Assembly (NCBI RefSeq): GCF_901709675.1
Contig: NC_051101.1
Span: 4,734,501-4,798,500 of the forward strand
Origin: Syngnathus acus
Taxonomy: Eukaryota > Chordata > Actinopteri > Syngnathiformes > Syngnathidae
Direction of reading: 5' to 3'
Length of the DNA: 64,000 nucleotides
Part shown: in pieces, positions 13,601-26,900 of the stretch
Position numbering within the stretch: the stretch's first letter is position 1
Layout of the letters: each line of letters starts with the position of its first letter
Made by a program: the position numbers and the translations under genes
The notes under the pieces: model-generated
What the model was told of the DNA's origin: nothing
Databases searched by the model: none
The model's input: the letters and a program-made list of their open reading frames with translations, nothing else

Positions 13601-16600
13601 TTCTATTATTTGCAGAAACTTAAATGCAAAACAAGAAGTGAATGTTGCATTGTTTGTAAAAAGAAAAATAGCAATAAAAATAAACAGTATACAAATGTAT
13701 GAAAATAATAAAGAACTAGCATATCCTACATTTCTGGGATAAAAAAAACAAAGGAGATATCAGGAACTTGTGTTCATGTTATGATTAGAACTAAAGTCAA
13801 TCTTTTTGAATGCTTTTACATGTGCCACGTGGAGTTTTCTCAGTTGTGAGAAACATGACAGCATCAGTTTCTCATGTAAAAGGAACACGATGTGAGGCCC
13901 CATTCTACTTTTGTGGTGAAAGGTGACATAACCCATAATTCCACACCAACCACAATGTTCTTTGATCAGATATTCCTCTGTGATACTGGGAAGGAAATTC
14001 ACATGACATTAAAGAAACCAATGATGGAGCGTAGCTTTCTAGAGCTTTAATTGTGTAATAAAAAAACCCTTTGATTTGATTGTCAGAACATAAAAATGTC
14101 AAAGTAATACATAAAAATGTAAAAGTAACATAAATATTACTGTTAAAAAAATAAATTGTAGTCCCATCTGAACTGTAGATGAGCAGTGAGCTTGTGATTG
14201 GTTGAAGTTTAAAGGGATGGCCCCTAGTGTGCCAGGTAAGTAAATACAGATTTTTCTGAATGGCAAATTTTGCAACCATGTGCTAATATGCAATATATAA
14301 TGCCACATTAAAAACAATTAATTTCCATTGTGTACCACAAATATAGGGATCATATGGAAAGGGGAGCAGTGAAAATATTAAGAGTCTGCTTTTAGTTGTC
14401 AGGACAAAAATAAATAACAGAGTCCACATTAGCATAAATAGGAACACAAAAGAGGGAAAAAGGCGATGAGGAACAAGACACAAAATAACACTGTCAACAG
14501 GACCCCTGGTGAGGAATTCCTATTTCATATATTTAATTATCCCTGTCAAATGGAAAAGAAGTGAGACAAAGCTGTCTTTGTTCTCCCTCTTCATTCCCCG
14601 CATGTCTGCCAATTAATTTCAGCATGTGAATATGACTAATTGTCTCTTTTCAACCACATAAATAATCATTTTGGTCCATGCTGGAGAGGGGGTGGTATGT
14701 TGATGTGCCAATTTATGATATTTTAGCACAATGGAACGGGCGCAATTCAGGTGATCATGTTAGCAGAGTGATGTTTTGTAGCCATTGCCCTCTGCCCCTG
14801 TCTTGTAGTGAGCACAATGCTGCTGTACTTTCCCTCTTTTGTAAACAAGAGGATTTGAAAATGTTCTTTGTTAGGAGGGGTGATATTAGCATCATAATTA
14901 GACAGAGGGATTTCAGTGATGGCATTAAATGCATATTCATGTTTTTTGTATGGGGATTGATAGAAAAACATCTATGAAACCCAAAGCATCGCCATAACCG
15001 TAAGACAATCTTTGCAGATTGCTTTAGATCATGTACAACGTTAGATGGTTTTAATGAAAGGTTCTTACACTTGAATGAAAATGGTTGTTGCAAAAAAAAC
15101 ACTACTTTTACTTTTACCCTCACAACAAACATCTTTAGAACAATATTGCACTGAGGCTTCTTGATTGATTGATTGATTATATATTAATTTAATGATTGTA
15201 TACCTACTTAGTACTGTATTCACTTCAAGAGGCCTTGTGCTCTCCTTTGTCTGGAAGGTCAAACATGCACTCTAACTGAAAAGATGCGACCATTATTTAT
15301 TCACATGGCAATAACAAGCCCTCAAGAAAGGATCGAGCCAATGATGTCTGTCTTTTATTTGAACAATTTCTGCCAAACATTAGCATAATGTGCTCTGTTT
15401 TGGTACTCAGCACAAACTATTATCCTGTTTTTCGTGCCGACGCAAGCCCTGATTTCATTGACATGCACCTAGCGCACTTGACAGTTTGGTGGCTGAAAGT
15501 TGACCAAACATTATGCCGGCTTGAACCACATCTAGTGTGATACGGAGTGTAATATTATGATATGACTGAGCTGCAGGCAGAGAGATTCTGAACTGTGTGG
15601 TGTCATCATATTTCAATCATAAATATGACAACAGCGTGCATAGAACCTTTTGTATTACTGTAGAATCAATTCACTAAATGCATTATTTTTATCATCTTGA
15701 TTGAATATGCTTAAATTCATTGCACTGCCGTGGCACAGCCATGGAAAGTAAGGCTAGTGAGGTTGGGCATACATGGACACGTACGATCAGGGTGGAAGAC
15801 TCTCTAAATGCCCAATTCACTAATTTGTGGTCTTCCAAGCCAACTTTATTTTTGAAATCTCCTTGCATTTTATTGTAAACTTCATTTACGCGGCTCGACC
15901 GGCAATGGAAATTGAGCAAATTAGTTTTTTCTTCTGCCATGTGAAGGACATTGAGCATCTTACCTGATATTAGGTAAATAAAAATGTTAATCAAAATAAA
16001 ATGTTATCCAATTTAAATTTTTCAAACAGGGCAACTTTTCCCAAATTACAGCTTTGCATAGCTTGGTATTTTTTGACTTCATAAGGTTTGCTGTACGAGG
16101 GCCCGAAACTGAAAAATGTTGGAACATGCCGCTTCAATTCAAGAGTTCTCAAAACTTTTCATTTTGTCTCAACAGTCAAGTGTCCAGAAAACACCACAAG
16201 AAAAGGAGTAAAAAAAAATCAATTTGCATTTGGTTTATAAATAGCTCCAGGACAAGGGCTGTTAAGTTTGAAATTAACATGTAAACAGTTGGAAAGTCTG
16301 CCCTGCTACCCCCTATCCCTTCCCTTAGCCCCTCCTCTGCTGAATCTCTTTTAGTGCCTTGATAAATATACATACAGCCTCACACAAAGACCGTCTTGTT
16401 CCTTTAAATGGGATACTTTTTAATGGAGACATATATTTCCAGGATTATATCAGCATTCACTTGCAAATTTCTAGTTTTAATACTCCAGTTGAGGCAGTCT
16501 ATGAATAAGCGTATCATCTGAATGCAAGGAACACCTGGTCCTGAGGGCTGGGCTATGAGAGGGCTTCAAGCTGACCTGGTAACAGTGCCAAGACTTCACT

Positions 16601-17990
16601 TGTTCCCAGCCATTCACATTCTCCTGACATAGTCCCATGCTGCAGACTGTGTACATGTAACTATGCTACCATTTGGCACAGCAAAATGGTACGTTGTGAC
16701 GGTTGCTCAAAAAGGACAAGATACAAATATCACTTAAACAAGAACTTTTATACAGTTCACACATATTCAAACCAAGGACAGGTTAGTGTCATATGGAAAA
16801 TAATATGTGCATAGATCATTACTTTTGTCAAAGTACGTGTCAGGCTTACTGGTGGAAGTGATACAAGCTCAGAGTTCAGAACTGTAACGAGGAAAACAAT
16901 TAAGTTGCAGAGAGTTTTTTTTTACTTACTTGGCAGCATTAGAAGACTGAGGAGGGGAGAAAGAGTTGTACTATTTGGAGGCAGAGGAGGAGAGAGGAAG
17001 GGGCACATGGTCTATTCGTATGCACCACACATCCACTCGACACACAATCAGGCCTGTATTGCGTTTTGCAAATTTATACCCAGGATGTTGGTTTAGAGTG
17101 TTTCCCTGGAAAAAAAGAGAAGGACTTTTTTTTCAAGTGTCTGCTTTCATGACCAAGAGTGATTGAGGCACACAAACAAACCTTTGTTCCGAAGCTCACA
17201 GATGCAAAGCATGAGCGCGGACCTTTTGTGTTCCACCCCAACTCGCACTTGCACATTTTTTATATATGCTCTGAAGTTAAAAGAAGAGAAATCTGAAAGA
17301 AAAAAGTGATGCATTTACACATGAACTTGCATGAATAAATCTTGGTTCCCGGGTTTCCCACTTAAAAGGAGATCTCAAACGAATATTTGAAAATAAGGAC
17401 AGCAGCCATTTACTGAAGTTAGTAAACCTTCTGCAAGAAGCATTTTATGCATGTAGCCCATGATTTTTTTTAGAGAGGCTCAAGTGGGAATGGTGAAGTT
17501 TATCCTTCCAGTAAGTTGCTTTCCAAGTATGTATTCAAGCAAGGGGGGCGGGCATACAATCAGTTACTTCCCTGCTGCAAATTATGGATTCAGTTGTAAT
17601 CTGAAAAAAAACTGAAAAAAAAGATTTCTTATGCAGTTCAAAATCCGTTTAAATTCAGTGATTCGCACTATTTATTGAGCCAAGGCACATATTTCACATA
17701 ACAAATCACTGCCAGATCAACACATTTACCAAAAAATTGTGAAGAAAGTATTCATTGGAGTATAATGTCCAACAAAATGTTTATATCAATTCATCTAATT
17801 GCTTGAAGGATTAGAGTACTTGACATTCGGAAAGAAAACCACACAATGCAGTGCAATGCAGTTTTCATAAATCTGCCATTTCACCCTACTGGTTGAGGGG
17901 GCGCAGAGTGAGTGTAAAAAGGAGGGGGGGGAATTATAGGACTCATATGTGTGTGATTGGCAGTTCCCTTGGCTCCCAGGGTTAGAGAGT
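10691..17990. other. Non-coding flank
   Basis: No gene is supported. Visible items are a short imperfect tandem repeat near 14090-14135 (ACATAAAAATGT.AAAGTAA twice), a GATT tetranucleotide run near 15163-15178 and several A/T runs. A GC-balanced block at about 16510-16640 is a weak candidate conserved element. Confidence 0.4.
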
Positions 17991-17999
17991 TCAGAGAAA

Positions 18000-18330
18000 A
18001 GCCGATTATTCCCCTCCCTCAGGTCAAACCTTCATAAATAAACAAGGGGACCGCCTGAGGCACGGTGTTTTAGTATGATTAGCATATCATACAAGCTATC
18101 GACAGGACACTTATCATATTACAGCACGGCAAGCCGCAGAGCACACAGAGGTTACATGTACAGGGCAGCTGAGCATACATCTCTGTTCATTAGAAAGGTC
18201 CTCGGGGAGAGAATAAATCATATCAGCACGTGGCGATGCCAATGCAAGCGTTTGATTCCAACTCCATAATGGATGTTAACAAGGGCCTTTTCATAAACTG
18301 CAGATGCAGTAAATTGACTTTGTGGCTTGT
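18000..18330. promoter_or_regulatory. Candidate conserved enhancer block A
   Basis: This block looks denser in factor-binding cores than its surroundings: a forkhead-type ATAAACA at 18038-18044, a homeodomain-type TGATTAG at 18076-18082, CATTAG near 18189 and a perfect E-box CACGTG at 18227-18232. It has no simple repeats and no coding signal. That is the look of a vertebrate developmental enhancer in the flank of sall3. This is inference from appearance alone, with no alignment available. Confidence 0.25.
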
Positions 18331-19479
18331 ATACAATAGATTCAATGCAATTTCATTATTATACTAAGAAATCTCAACTTTTCTGTTTCCAGAGGAGTCA
18401 AATAATTATTTTCAATATTTCATCACTTTTACTAGCTGTAGAATATGCATATTATTAAACTTATATCTTAACTTCTATTTGGATTTTCGGTTATCTAACA
18501 ACTATAACATGCCGCCTCCACTAGAAAAGGCATGATGAATTTACAATTTATTTTATCAATTGGTTGCATTAAATAAAGCATCTGGATCTAAATTTTTAAG
18601 TAGAGTAACGGTATCCTGATAAACTGACAGAATGGAAATTCAACATATTTATTTGTAACATATTTGTAAGTTCAACATATATTTTTCAGTGTTCAAGCAA
18701 TTCTACTAAACATCAAAATGAAATCAAGAAGAAAGCACAGACAGTCAACAGTGGATGATGGAATGAGTCCGAATCTACAATTCCTTTCCATGCTGCATCG
18801 TATAACTGCTTGATGAAGCGCCATTCAACCCAAATCTCTTACACGCTACTCAGATTTCAATTTGGGCCAACTTCTCCCCTTGACTCATCTCACCAAGAAC
18901 CACAATTAGTAGCTAGCCACTCTGACCAAAAGAGAAGGCACAAATGACATCCACACCTAAGCCCTCCTAAGCCAGAAGAGCCGGGGCACCGAGCAGCCTC
19001 AATGATGCCGCTTGCAGTCAAGCATGACCTCTTTAGGTGGGTCATATGCTGGGAACGGATGGTATGTACTAACGGGTTTCAGCAGTTTATTACCTCCTAT
19101 GAGCCAGACCTGCGTGAAAATAAAGTATCCGAGATACGCTTATAGATTGAGGCCTGGATTTTTAGAATCATATGTACCTTAACCCCAAAGCAGGCATCAG
19201 ACTGGAGGTATTGTCACCTATTGTCATCATATGGCAAAAGGTGAGCTAACCTAAATGGAGGGCAAAGGTTAAACTTGATGTCAATGGAGTTTGTGTGTAC
19301 CGCATAGCAGTCATAGCTATTGCCCATCACTCCACTGCTTATCCACATGGATGTTTCCAAATACTGGTTTCCCATTTTCTTTTTTGATGCCACTTCCCAA
19401 GTCCCCCACCCCACTCTGGCACCCACCCACCCCCATATTTCCTCCTCCTGTCGATGCAAATTAGAACTTCACACGTAGT
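18331..19479. other. Non-coding flank
   Basis: AT-rich sequence runs to about 18760, with short direct repeats of CAACATAT near 18640-18680, then more balanced sequence. No gene is seen. Confidence 0.4.
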
Positions 19480-19990
19480 GACAATCTGCTGGGTACTCTG
19501 TGATTTTACACGACCAATTAAGGCCCACTTGGCAGTTGTGTGAACAGTTTCATTAGAGGAGATAATATTGCAAAGTGAAATGATAAGCAATCATTATGAT
19601 TAATGCAGAGACATTACATTGCCCGTTAATGAGGTGTAAATGATCTCATTATTTTTGAAAGAGTACAGATTAGATTAAAGCGGAGTGGACAGCACTCCTC
19701 TGTGTTCAGACAAGTTAGTGTTAATTAGGCCCAATCTCCAGGAGCAAATGAGCCGCAACCCTTTGGTAAACAATTAGGCTTCCATTGCCCGGGGCAAGAT
19801 GGCCAAGGATAGGCAAGCTAATAGATAGATGACTTGAGAGACGGATGTTGAGGGAGTATTAAAATCTAAATCTGTGTCATTGTTACAAATTCTCATCGGG
19901 AGAGAGACAAATGATATGCGTGATGATCTTGGGGATCCAATAATTATCGGTTCAAAAACCGGGTAAGTGAAAGACGCGTATTTGAGTAAT
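19480..19990. promoter_or_regulatory. Candidate conserved enhancer block B
   Basis: Repeated homeodomain cores occur here: AATTA at 19516-19520, TTAAT at 19626-19630, TTAATTAG at 19721-19728 and CAATTAGG at 19771-19778. They sit within about 500 bp of non-repetitive, balanced-composition sequence without microsatellites. Overlapping short open frames look fortuitous. I infer a possible long-range enhancer of sall3, about 29 kb upstream of its start codon. Conservation could not be tested here. Confidence 0.3.
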
Positions 19991-20300
19991 GCCATAACAA
20001 ACACATACATGATATCATAAGAACAAATTATTTCAATAATTAGCACAGCCAAATAAAATTGTAAAATGAAAATATGTGGAGTAATTTATTTAACGATTTT
20101 CAGCCTTCTGATGTGCTGTGATAACATGAAAAGGCCTACTGGCCATGTGTTAATCATTTCTATAAAATATAAATAAATATCTATAAATATTTTTATAGTT
20201 GTACCAAAATGGCCAATGAAAGCTGAGGGCTAAATTATAATGGACGCTATTCCTTTGCCTTGAAGAAATTGTCCTGAAACCTCACCTTTCAAGATAGAAT

Positions 20301-20427
20301 CCCCCCCCCCCCCTCTAGCTTTCCATAGTGGTAAAAAACAACATTTAATAAATTGCTGATTGATCTTAAACCGAGCTGGTCATGCATTTGATTTTGCCTG
20401 TCTTGCGAGTCTTTTTTTTTTTTTTTT
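20301..20427. repeat. C13 and T16 homopolymer runs
   Basis: There is a C13 run at 20301-20313 and a T16 run at 20412-20427, separated by unique sequence. Both are simple-sequence features without a visible transposon body. Confidence 0.85.
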
Positions 20428-21154
20428 ACCACGCAAATTGTTTTAATAAACCAAGCAAATTGTGATGTTTTATAGCTTTGAATAGTATTCCTGTATCTAA
20501 TCTGCAGACACATTGAACTAACATCTGTGGGAAATGTTTGCCTGTGACAACATTGATTTTACCTTGCTCTCGCTTTGTCTGAAAAGATATGTTAAGGTTA
20601 TTCAAGAAAAAGTGATGCTGTAATCCTTCTGCCATAGGAGTTATGCTTTAGAAGCATAAGGCTCTTATCAGTGATTGATAACGCTTAACTCAAAAACATA
20701 TAGAAGCATTAGGAATGTCAATATTTTGCTGTCGACTGAAGGTGACCCCTGGCTCCTCTGTTTGCTGTGTGTGCACGGAGGGCTTTGATGGTAAATTTGT
20801 AAGGGTGGTTATGTGGGGAGGCTATTATGGATTTGCTATCTAGCCTCAAGTGTTTGCGGCTGATTATGTGATTAAATCAATAATAATTTCTGTTTGGGCT
20901 CCTTTGCTCTTCTGCTTCATCTTCCTTTTCCTGTGTAGTTGAGCAGAACGGTGGGTGGGAACACATAGACACACATGTACAACGCCATTGTATTATTATT
21001 TTATTTATCAAAAAACAACTTTATTGAAGGGATTTACTTGGAAATATACACACCAAAATGGCATTGAAGTATTATAACAATTTATTTAATTTAAAAAGCA
21101 GAATTAAACTGGGCAGAACAACCATCACAGATATTGTAGTAGTTGTAGATAATT

Positions 21155-21300
21155 GGTTCTGTATATTCCCTGCAACTGACAGGCGACCAGTCCAAGTTGT
21201 AGTCCACCTTTTGCCCAAAGTCAGCCGGGATAGGCTCAGCACACTGGTGAGCGTGATGAGGACAAATAGAAAAAAAAAAATGGATCAATGGATTACAACC
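21155..21300 (+). mobile_element. Truncated SINE-like copy (3' part)
   Basis: The segment CCCTGCAACTGACAGGCGAC followed by CAGCCGGGATAGGCTCAGC and then GAGGACAAATAGAAAA with ATGGATCAATGGAT matches the 3' body of the SINE-like element at 9912-10330. It has lost the tRNA-like head and most of the GGAT tail. It is clearly diverged. Confidence 0.6.
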
Positions 21301-23756
21301 ATTAAATGTGCAAAACTCCAAGATTACCACGCCTTTTTTTTTTATTTTATTGTCTTTTTTATTTATTCCAGTGTCTTTATGTACCCTTCGTACTTGTTTT
21401 GGTGCCAAAGCATGCCAGGCATTGAATTGCACATACTTGCCTCTCCTGCACTGCCAACTTGGATGTTATGTCTAGACTGCAGGAAATGCAACATTACATT
21501 TGTTTACAACCAACAGGAACTAGAACCAGAAGCTGTTACGAGATTAAAGAGTGCTACCCAGAGAGAAAACGTGTGTGGCTCAAGCCCATGGCTTTGTCAA
21601 CAATCCAGCCATGAAAGGAGAGGGAAAATGGAGAAATGGCGCAGAACTGCTGTTGCTATCTGTGAGATGAACAGTTTATGCTCAACATTGAATTCTCATC
21701 TAAGAGTGATGAATGAAAGTCAGAAGTTGTGGGTTTTTTGTGTTTTTGCCTTCTCTCTATTCACGGTGGCTGTAATTTCACCATGTGACGATAACATACA
21801 CTTAGTTTGTCTGCGGGCGTGTGTGATGAGTGATTGTGTGTGGCTGCGTTAACTCAGAATCCCTCTGCAGCCTCTTAAATCTATACCCAATAAAAATCAG
21901 TGCTGGCTTGAAAAACAAAACTCAGGGAAACATCTGTAAAACATTGATTTTGCAGATTGCAAACCAGCTGCATGGCTAATGAGAAAAGAAATCATTTTTG
22001 ATTAATTAACCCAAAAATTGGAGAATCTAAGATGCCACAGGGGAGATGACAAGTGCTGCGGGCTTGATCACACAGGAGGAGGAGGACACGCTGCTGGAGC
22101 GAAGGAGCTGCCGCCTACCAGCTTGCACAAGCAGGAAAGGAGAGGCAAGGGGAATGCTGCTACAAGAAGCATGGCTCCTATTAGAGATCAAAAAGGGGTT
22201 AAATATTTTCCACTCAGTGACAGAAGCATGTTGACCCATGGAATGTTAGTGAAACACTGAAGATTATAATCTTTCAATTGTAGTCTGTTTGTCTTTTACA
22301 AAATGCAGCCTGGTTGGTGTGACCAGACTGCAACATAAGGTTAAAAGCATTGAAAGTAAAACCCACATGCTTTTATGTTCGATAAATACTTTTCAACTAT
22401 GTCTAAGTTTTTCCTAGTTACACTACAGAACAGTAATTTGGTATCCATGATAATTTCTGGAAATGGAAATCAGGAATTTATATTGTAGAAAATTTTGGCT
22501 TGTCTTCTCAGGGATCACAACAGGTACTCGCACAGTTTTAACACCAGATGCCCTTACTGCCGGAATTCACCTTTTTTAACCATTATTACTTTATTTTTTT
22601 TTGTTCATTTTTTTTAATTAAATCCAGACTTGGAAATTCAGGTATTGGCAGAAAAACAGCAGCATTAACCCCTACACTACCAATGCTACTGTATGATAAA
22701 AATTATATGAATTGTACTTGAATTATACTTGTTCCTCTTTGTGAGAGGTCTACAGTAGTTAGTTAGTTAGTTAGTTAGTTAGTTGTTTGATTCGGCTTGT
22801 TACATTGTCACCATTCATCACACTTTCATTTCATGCACTGTTAACACATGACTTGCCGAAATGGGAAACGGAATGAAGCAATTCTGCTTATCTAGTCCTG
22901 CCTCGATTTCAGGAATTTACATCAATGAGCTCAATAATTACACTTCTATGAGTTACTTTTGCTACCACCAAAAACAAGAGTGACATTCTGTTGTATACAA
23001 CAACATGGCGGTTGGTAATTATTATTTTTTTGTCCAAGTGTCCAAATGATCTGTATTTTTGAGAGTTCATGAGAGTTTTTATCAATTTTCAGTGTCCTTT
23101 TCTCCATTTTTGTCCTTTTGATCATCTTTAATCAAAGATTCTGATATTGCAATGAAGTCTTTTTATCTAGGGCATCAGCCCTGCTTGGAATTTTAGATAT
23201 AAAATAAGCAGATGAAAGCAGTTGAAAATGGTTAAATGCACATTTGGACGAGGATCAAAACTTATCGCCAAGTACACTGCAAAAACTCATGGAAAGGCAC
23301 ACACACAAACACACACGCACACATATACGCGCACTAACTCTGGAAGGAGCTGAAGTGCACTCACGACACAACTATCTCACAAGGCTATTAAATTATTCTT
23401 TTTCCATGTGTTGTATTGTTGTTTTAAAATCCAATAGAGGCCATGCTTGGAATGGAATTATAGTATTTATACATCTAAAGTCCATTGGAAATTTGTTCTA
23501 ATTCTCTTAACACTGTTTTTCCCATCTTGCATTGCCATGTTGTTTATTCTATGGTAGAAACAACCTCCTGCCATCTGATGGTTGAACAGCAGATGATTGT
23601 CAATTAAGAAAGATTGCCACTGATTTAGTACAATCTGACTTTTTCCCAGAATGCAGTGTGACTACTGTGTCACACTATTATAAATCTGCTGTGACTGATG
23701 AATTAATAAATAGGAAAGCAATTATCAGCAGTTACTTGAATAAGTTCAGGTAGTTA
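21301..23756. other. Non-coding flank
   Basis: No gene is supported. A (TAGT)n run lies at 22756-22784 and a short CA-rich run near 23298-23330. T-rich sequence lies at 22570-22620. Confidence 0.4.
22756..22784. repeat. (TAGT)n microsatellite
   Basis: About seven uninterrupted TAGT units. Confidence 0.95.
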
Positions 23757-23912
23757 TGAGCGTGAATGGTTGTCAATCTATGTGCCCTGTGATTAGCTAG
23801 CGACTGGTTCAGGGTGCACCCCGCCTAGGGCCCATGGACTCCTGGGAAGGGCTCCAGCATGCCCTTGACCCTCATGAGGAAAAGCAGTTCGGAAGATGAC
23901 GGACTGAATAGT
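23757..23912 (+). mobile_element. Truncated SINE-like copy (3' part)
   Basis: GAATGGTTGTCAATCTATGT, GCCCTGTGATTAGCTAGCGA, GGTTCAGGGTGCACCCCGCC and GGGCTCCAGCATGCCC match, in order, the 3' body of the 9912-10330 element. The GGAT tail is reduced to GATGACGGACTGAAT. Confidence 0.65.
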
Positions 23913-24794
23913 TATAATGACAGCCACCATGAAATTCGACGGCACAATAATAAAAAAATAAAAACATTTTCAGGTGCTAAATTCAACCTTTGTAACAAGT
24001 AAACAGGCATGTTATTGAAAGCTTTTCACAGTATCTACGTATGTATGTATTTCTTCTTCAGCCAGTAATCAAAAGGTTCCTTATTACAACGGACTTTTCA
24101 AATGAGCAACATAATGCTGAATCACCAACAATGTGCAGAAGTTTATTATATGTAAGTGAGCCATTTCATCGCTTTTGTGCCGCATTGTGAAATTCTTCAC
24201 ACTGACAGACTTAGATGTTTTCTTCCTTAAGCATTCACTGGACACAAACACATAAAGTTTGCTGTCAGAGACTAGAGCATCTGCTTTTGCTTCTCTCATA
24301 AACTGTTACCTTTCAGAGGACCTGACCATGATCTACGCACAAATATATTAAATGTCATAAATCAGCTTCATAAAGGATGTCTGGGAGATTCAGTGTCTTT
24401 TTGAAAAATAAAACAGCAGTGAGAAACTTAAATCCTTGTGATTAATGTGTGCCTGAACCCTCACATAGCCATGGTAACCGGGGCAGTTTGCCATGCCATT
24501 TCGAGGATCCAAGCACTGACACAAACGTACCAGTATTTAAGTCTAGCGCTGTCTTTGTTTCAGTTTGAAAAAAAAATAAGGCCTCAACATGCAAGACATA
24601 ATTATCAATGTTCAGAAGAACATAATTCAAGAAAACATCTTATGTATGACTAAAACTGAGTTCAACCTTAATTATTATGAGTAACTCATCCATGACAGTT
24701 TTATACAAACATGCAATTGTTGACACATACTCGATCAGAAGTATAATTTTGACATGCATAAGGATGCATTTTTTTTTTAAATTTACTTCTATTA

Positions 24795-25030
24795 CTAACG
24801 TATTTTCCGGACTCTAAGCCACTCCGGAGTACAAGTCGCACCAGCCATTAAATGCATAATAAAGAAGGAAAAGACATATATATAAGTCGCACTGAACTGT
24901 AAGTCGCATTTTTGGAGGAAATGTATTTGAAAATCCAACACCAAGAACAGACATGTCCTTTTGAAAGGCAATTTAAAATAAAAATAGAATAGAGGCAACA
25001 ACAGGCTGATGAAGCTGTTTTTTTTATTCA
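24795..25030 (+). mobile_element. Non-autonomous DNA-transposon-like element, left end
   Basis: It starts ACGTATTTTCCGGACTCTAA and carries repeated AAGTCGCA motifs (about 24833, 24882 and 24902). The body contains AAATGCATAATAAAGAAG, CCAACACCAAGAACAGACAT and ACAACAGGCTGATGAA. I recognise this as a very common teleost repeat whose two ends are inverted copies of the TCCGGACT...AAGTCGC motif. Only the left part is present, so the copy is truncated. The superfamily is not assigned. Confidence 0.6.
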
Positions 25031-26640
25031 CAAAGTTTTAATGACTGCAGTGCCAAATAATTTGCAGCACCATATTTTATGTAATTTTTCATCTATAAAG
25101 AAAAGTTGGTAGCATTGCGGTTCTTATGATTAATAACAAACTTTTTATTATGATAGTTGCTGATATATTTATTAATGATTCAAATAATATTCTGTGTAAT
25201 TTGAATTGAGTATTTAGGGTAACAAAAAAACTCTACAGTATGACTAATAATTTGGATCAATATGGGGAGGCATTTTTAGAATATATAAAGAACTTGCAAA
25301 CCAGAATTACAGAGTAGATAAAGAAACATAACTGAGTAAAGTTACTAGAATAGTGAGCAACTTCGATACTGTGGAAAGCTGTAATAAGTGGCCCGTAGTT
25401 GATGCATCAAATCAATCAGCAGCCTGATTGCCACCTTTAATTGACTTTGCCAATAACACTCACAAAAAAGACAGATTGATAAAGGCTGTGTTCAATCTTT
25501 CCAGCAAAGAAGGAGAGACACTAGAATGCAACTAGTGGGTAAATCTAAAGATTAGTTTTGTGTGTGTCGTGAGAGCAAGTGTTAAGTTGGTTTCCGTTTA
25601 TGAGGCTTCAAAAACCCCTTCAAGCATTTTAATACAGAGACACACTTAAAATGGTCTCACGGGATTGTGCCTAAAAAGCACCTCACTTTAAAAGACTTTC
25701 AAGTGATAGATTTTCTCGTGACAATGAATATGATTTTTTTTAACTTTTTACTTGGGCTTGTGATAAGTATTAAAGAAAAATCTGAAATAATAATGAAAGT
25801 CACTAAATTAGTAGTAAAGCAGAAATATCATAATTATTGTCACAAATGGAAATCTAGAATTCTGTGTTGGCCATCAGATTTCCGAGGTGCACCTATAATC
25901 TTGAAATTTTGAGAGTCACATGTATTTTCATCCAAACTTTGCAGCTACATAAAGCCAGTCTTTGCTTTTTGGGAATAAATCTAAATCAGAGACAAAGGTA
26001 CAGGTATTCTTAAAAACAAACCCAAAAAGTACATTTTCTTCTTAGCTTTAAAGAGTTAACTATTTCCTGTTTCCATAAAAGACAAAAGGTATTGACTGCA
26101 TGCCACAAAGCTCAATTAAAGGAACAGTGGAGAGGTGAGCATTGATTTAGAAGACAGTATTTCAAACAGCACCCAAGAGTACAGAGTCGAGCTCTCACAC
26201 TGATGACACTAATTCTTTAGGGAAATTCATGTTAGTTGGTGTCTAGACGTTTTATTACTGAGCCAAAGCACCAAAGAATGTCTTCTCTTTCAAAGACTGT
26301 GCAGAATCTTAAAGGCCTGCCGATGCCCAAATGTCATCTGCCAGTCACAGAATTAGATAGTTGATCATGTTTATTAAATTGATTCATTGATTAATTACTA
26401 ACAATCATAGTTACTAATTTATATCATGTTCGCTAGTGCTTAAAGACTCATCCTCGGGCCTTTTGACTTGTTCCACAACATTTTATTTAGCAGAGACAGC
26501 TTTAGATTATGAATAGATTAAGCAGCATACGTTGAGAATATAATTTAAAAACTAAAAAACATTGAGAACCGGAGCCTAATTTCAGGCCTAATTGAGTTTA
26601 CAGCGTTTTAAAGACGATATACACATTTTCCCTAAGTTTT
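25031..26640. other. Non-coding flank
   Basis: AT-rich unique sequence. No gene or repeat family is recognised. Confidence 0.4.
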
Positions 26641-26900
26641 GTCCATCCATTTTCTATACCGCTTGTCCTCACATGGAGCCTATCCTAGCAGTCATCGAAC
26701 AGTAGGCGGGGGACACCCTGAACCGGTTGACAGCCAATCACAGAGACGAACAACCATCCGCACTCGCACTCACACCTAGGGGCAATTTGGAGTGCTCAAT
26801 CGGCCTACCAAGCATGTTTTTGGGATGTGGGAGGAAACCGGAGTGCCCGGAGAAAACCCACGCAGGCATGGGGAGAACATGCAAACTCCACACTTCAATC
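26641..26900 (-). mobile_element. SINE-like element, minus strand, near full body
   Basis: Read on the minus strand it matches the 9912-10330 element. On the plus strand it shows GTCCATCCATTTTCTATACC (tail), then GTAGGCGGGGGACACCCTGA, ACAGCCAATCACAGAGACGA, GGGGCAATTTGGAGTGCTCA, GGGAGGAAACCGGAGTGCCC and GGGGAGAACATGCAAACTCC. The tRNA-like head is missing. Confidence 0.75.

Noticed and set aside
13905-15132. Several 100-125-codon minus-strand open frames
   Set aside because: They overlap each other in different frames, lack motifs, and have no splice or start context.
21058-21852. 264-codon open frame, the longest outside sall3
   Set aside because: It runs straight through a diverged SINE copy and poly-A/poly-T runs, has no recognisable domain, and its hydrophobic stretches come from T-rich DNA. 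I treat it as fortuitous, although its length is notable and a transcript search would settle it.
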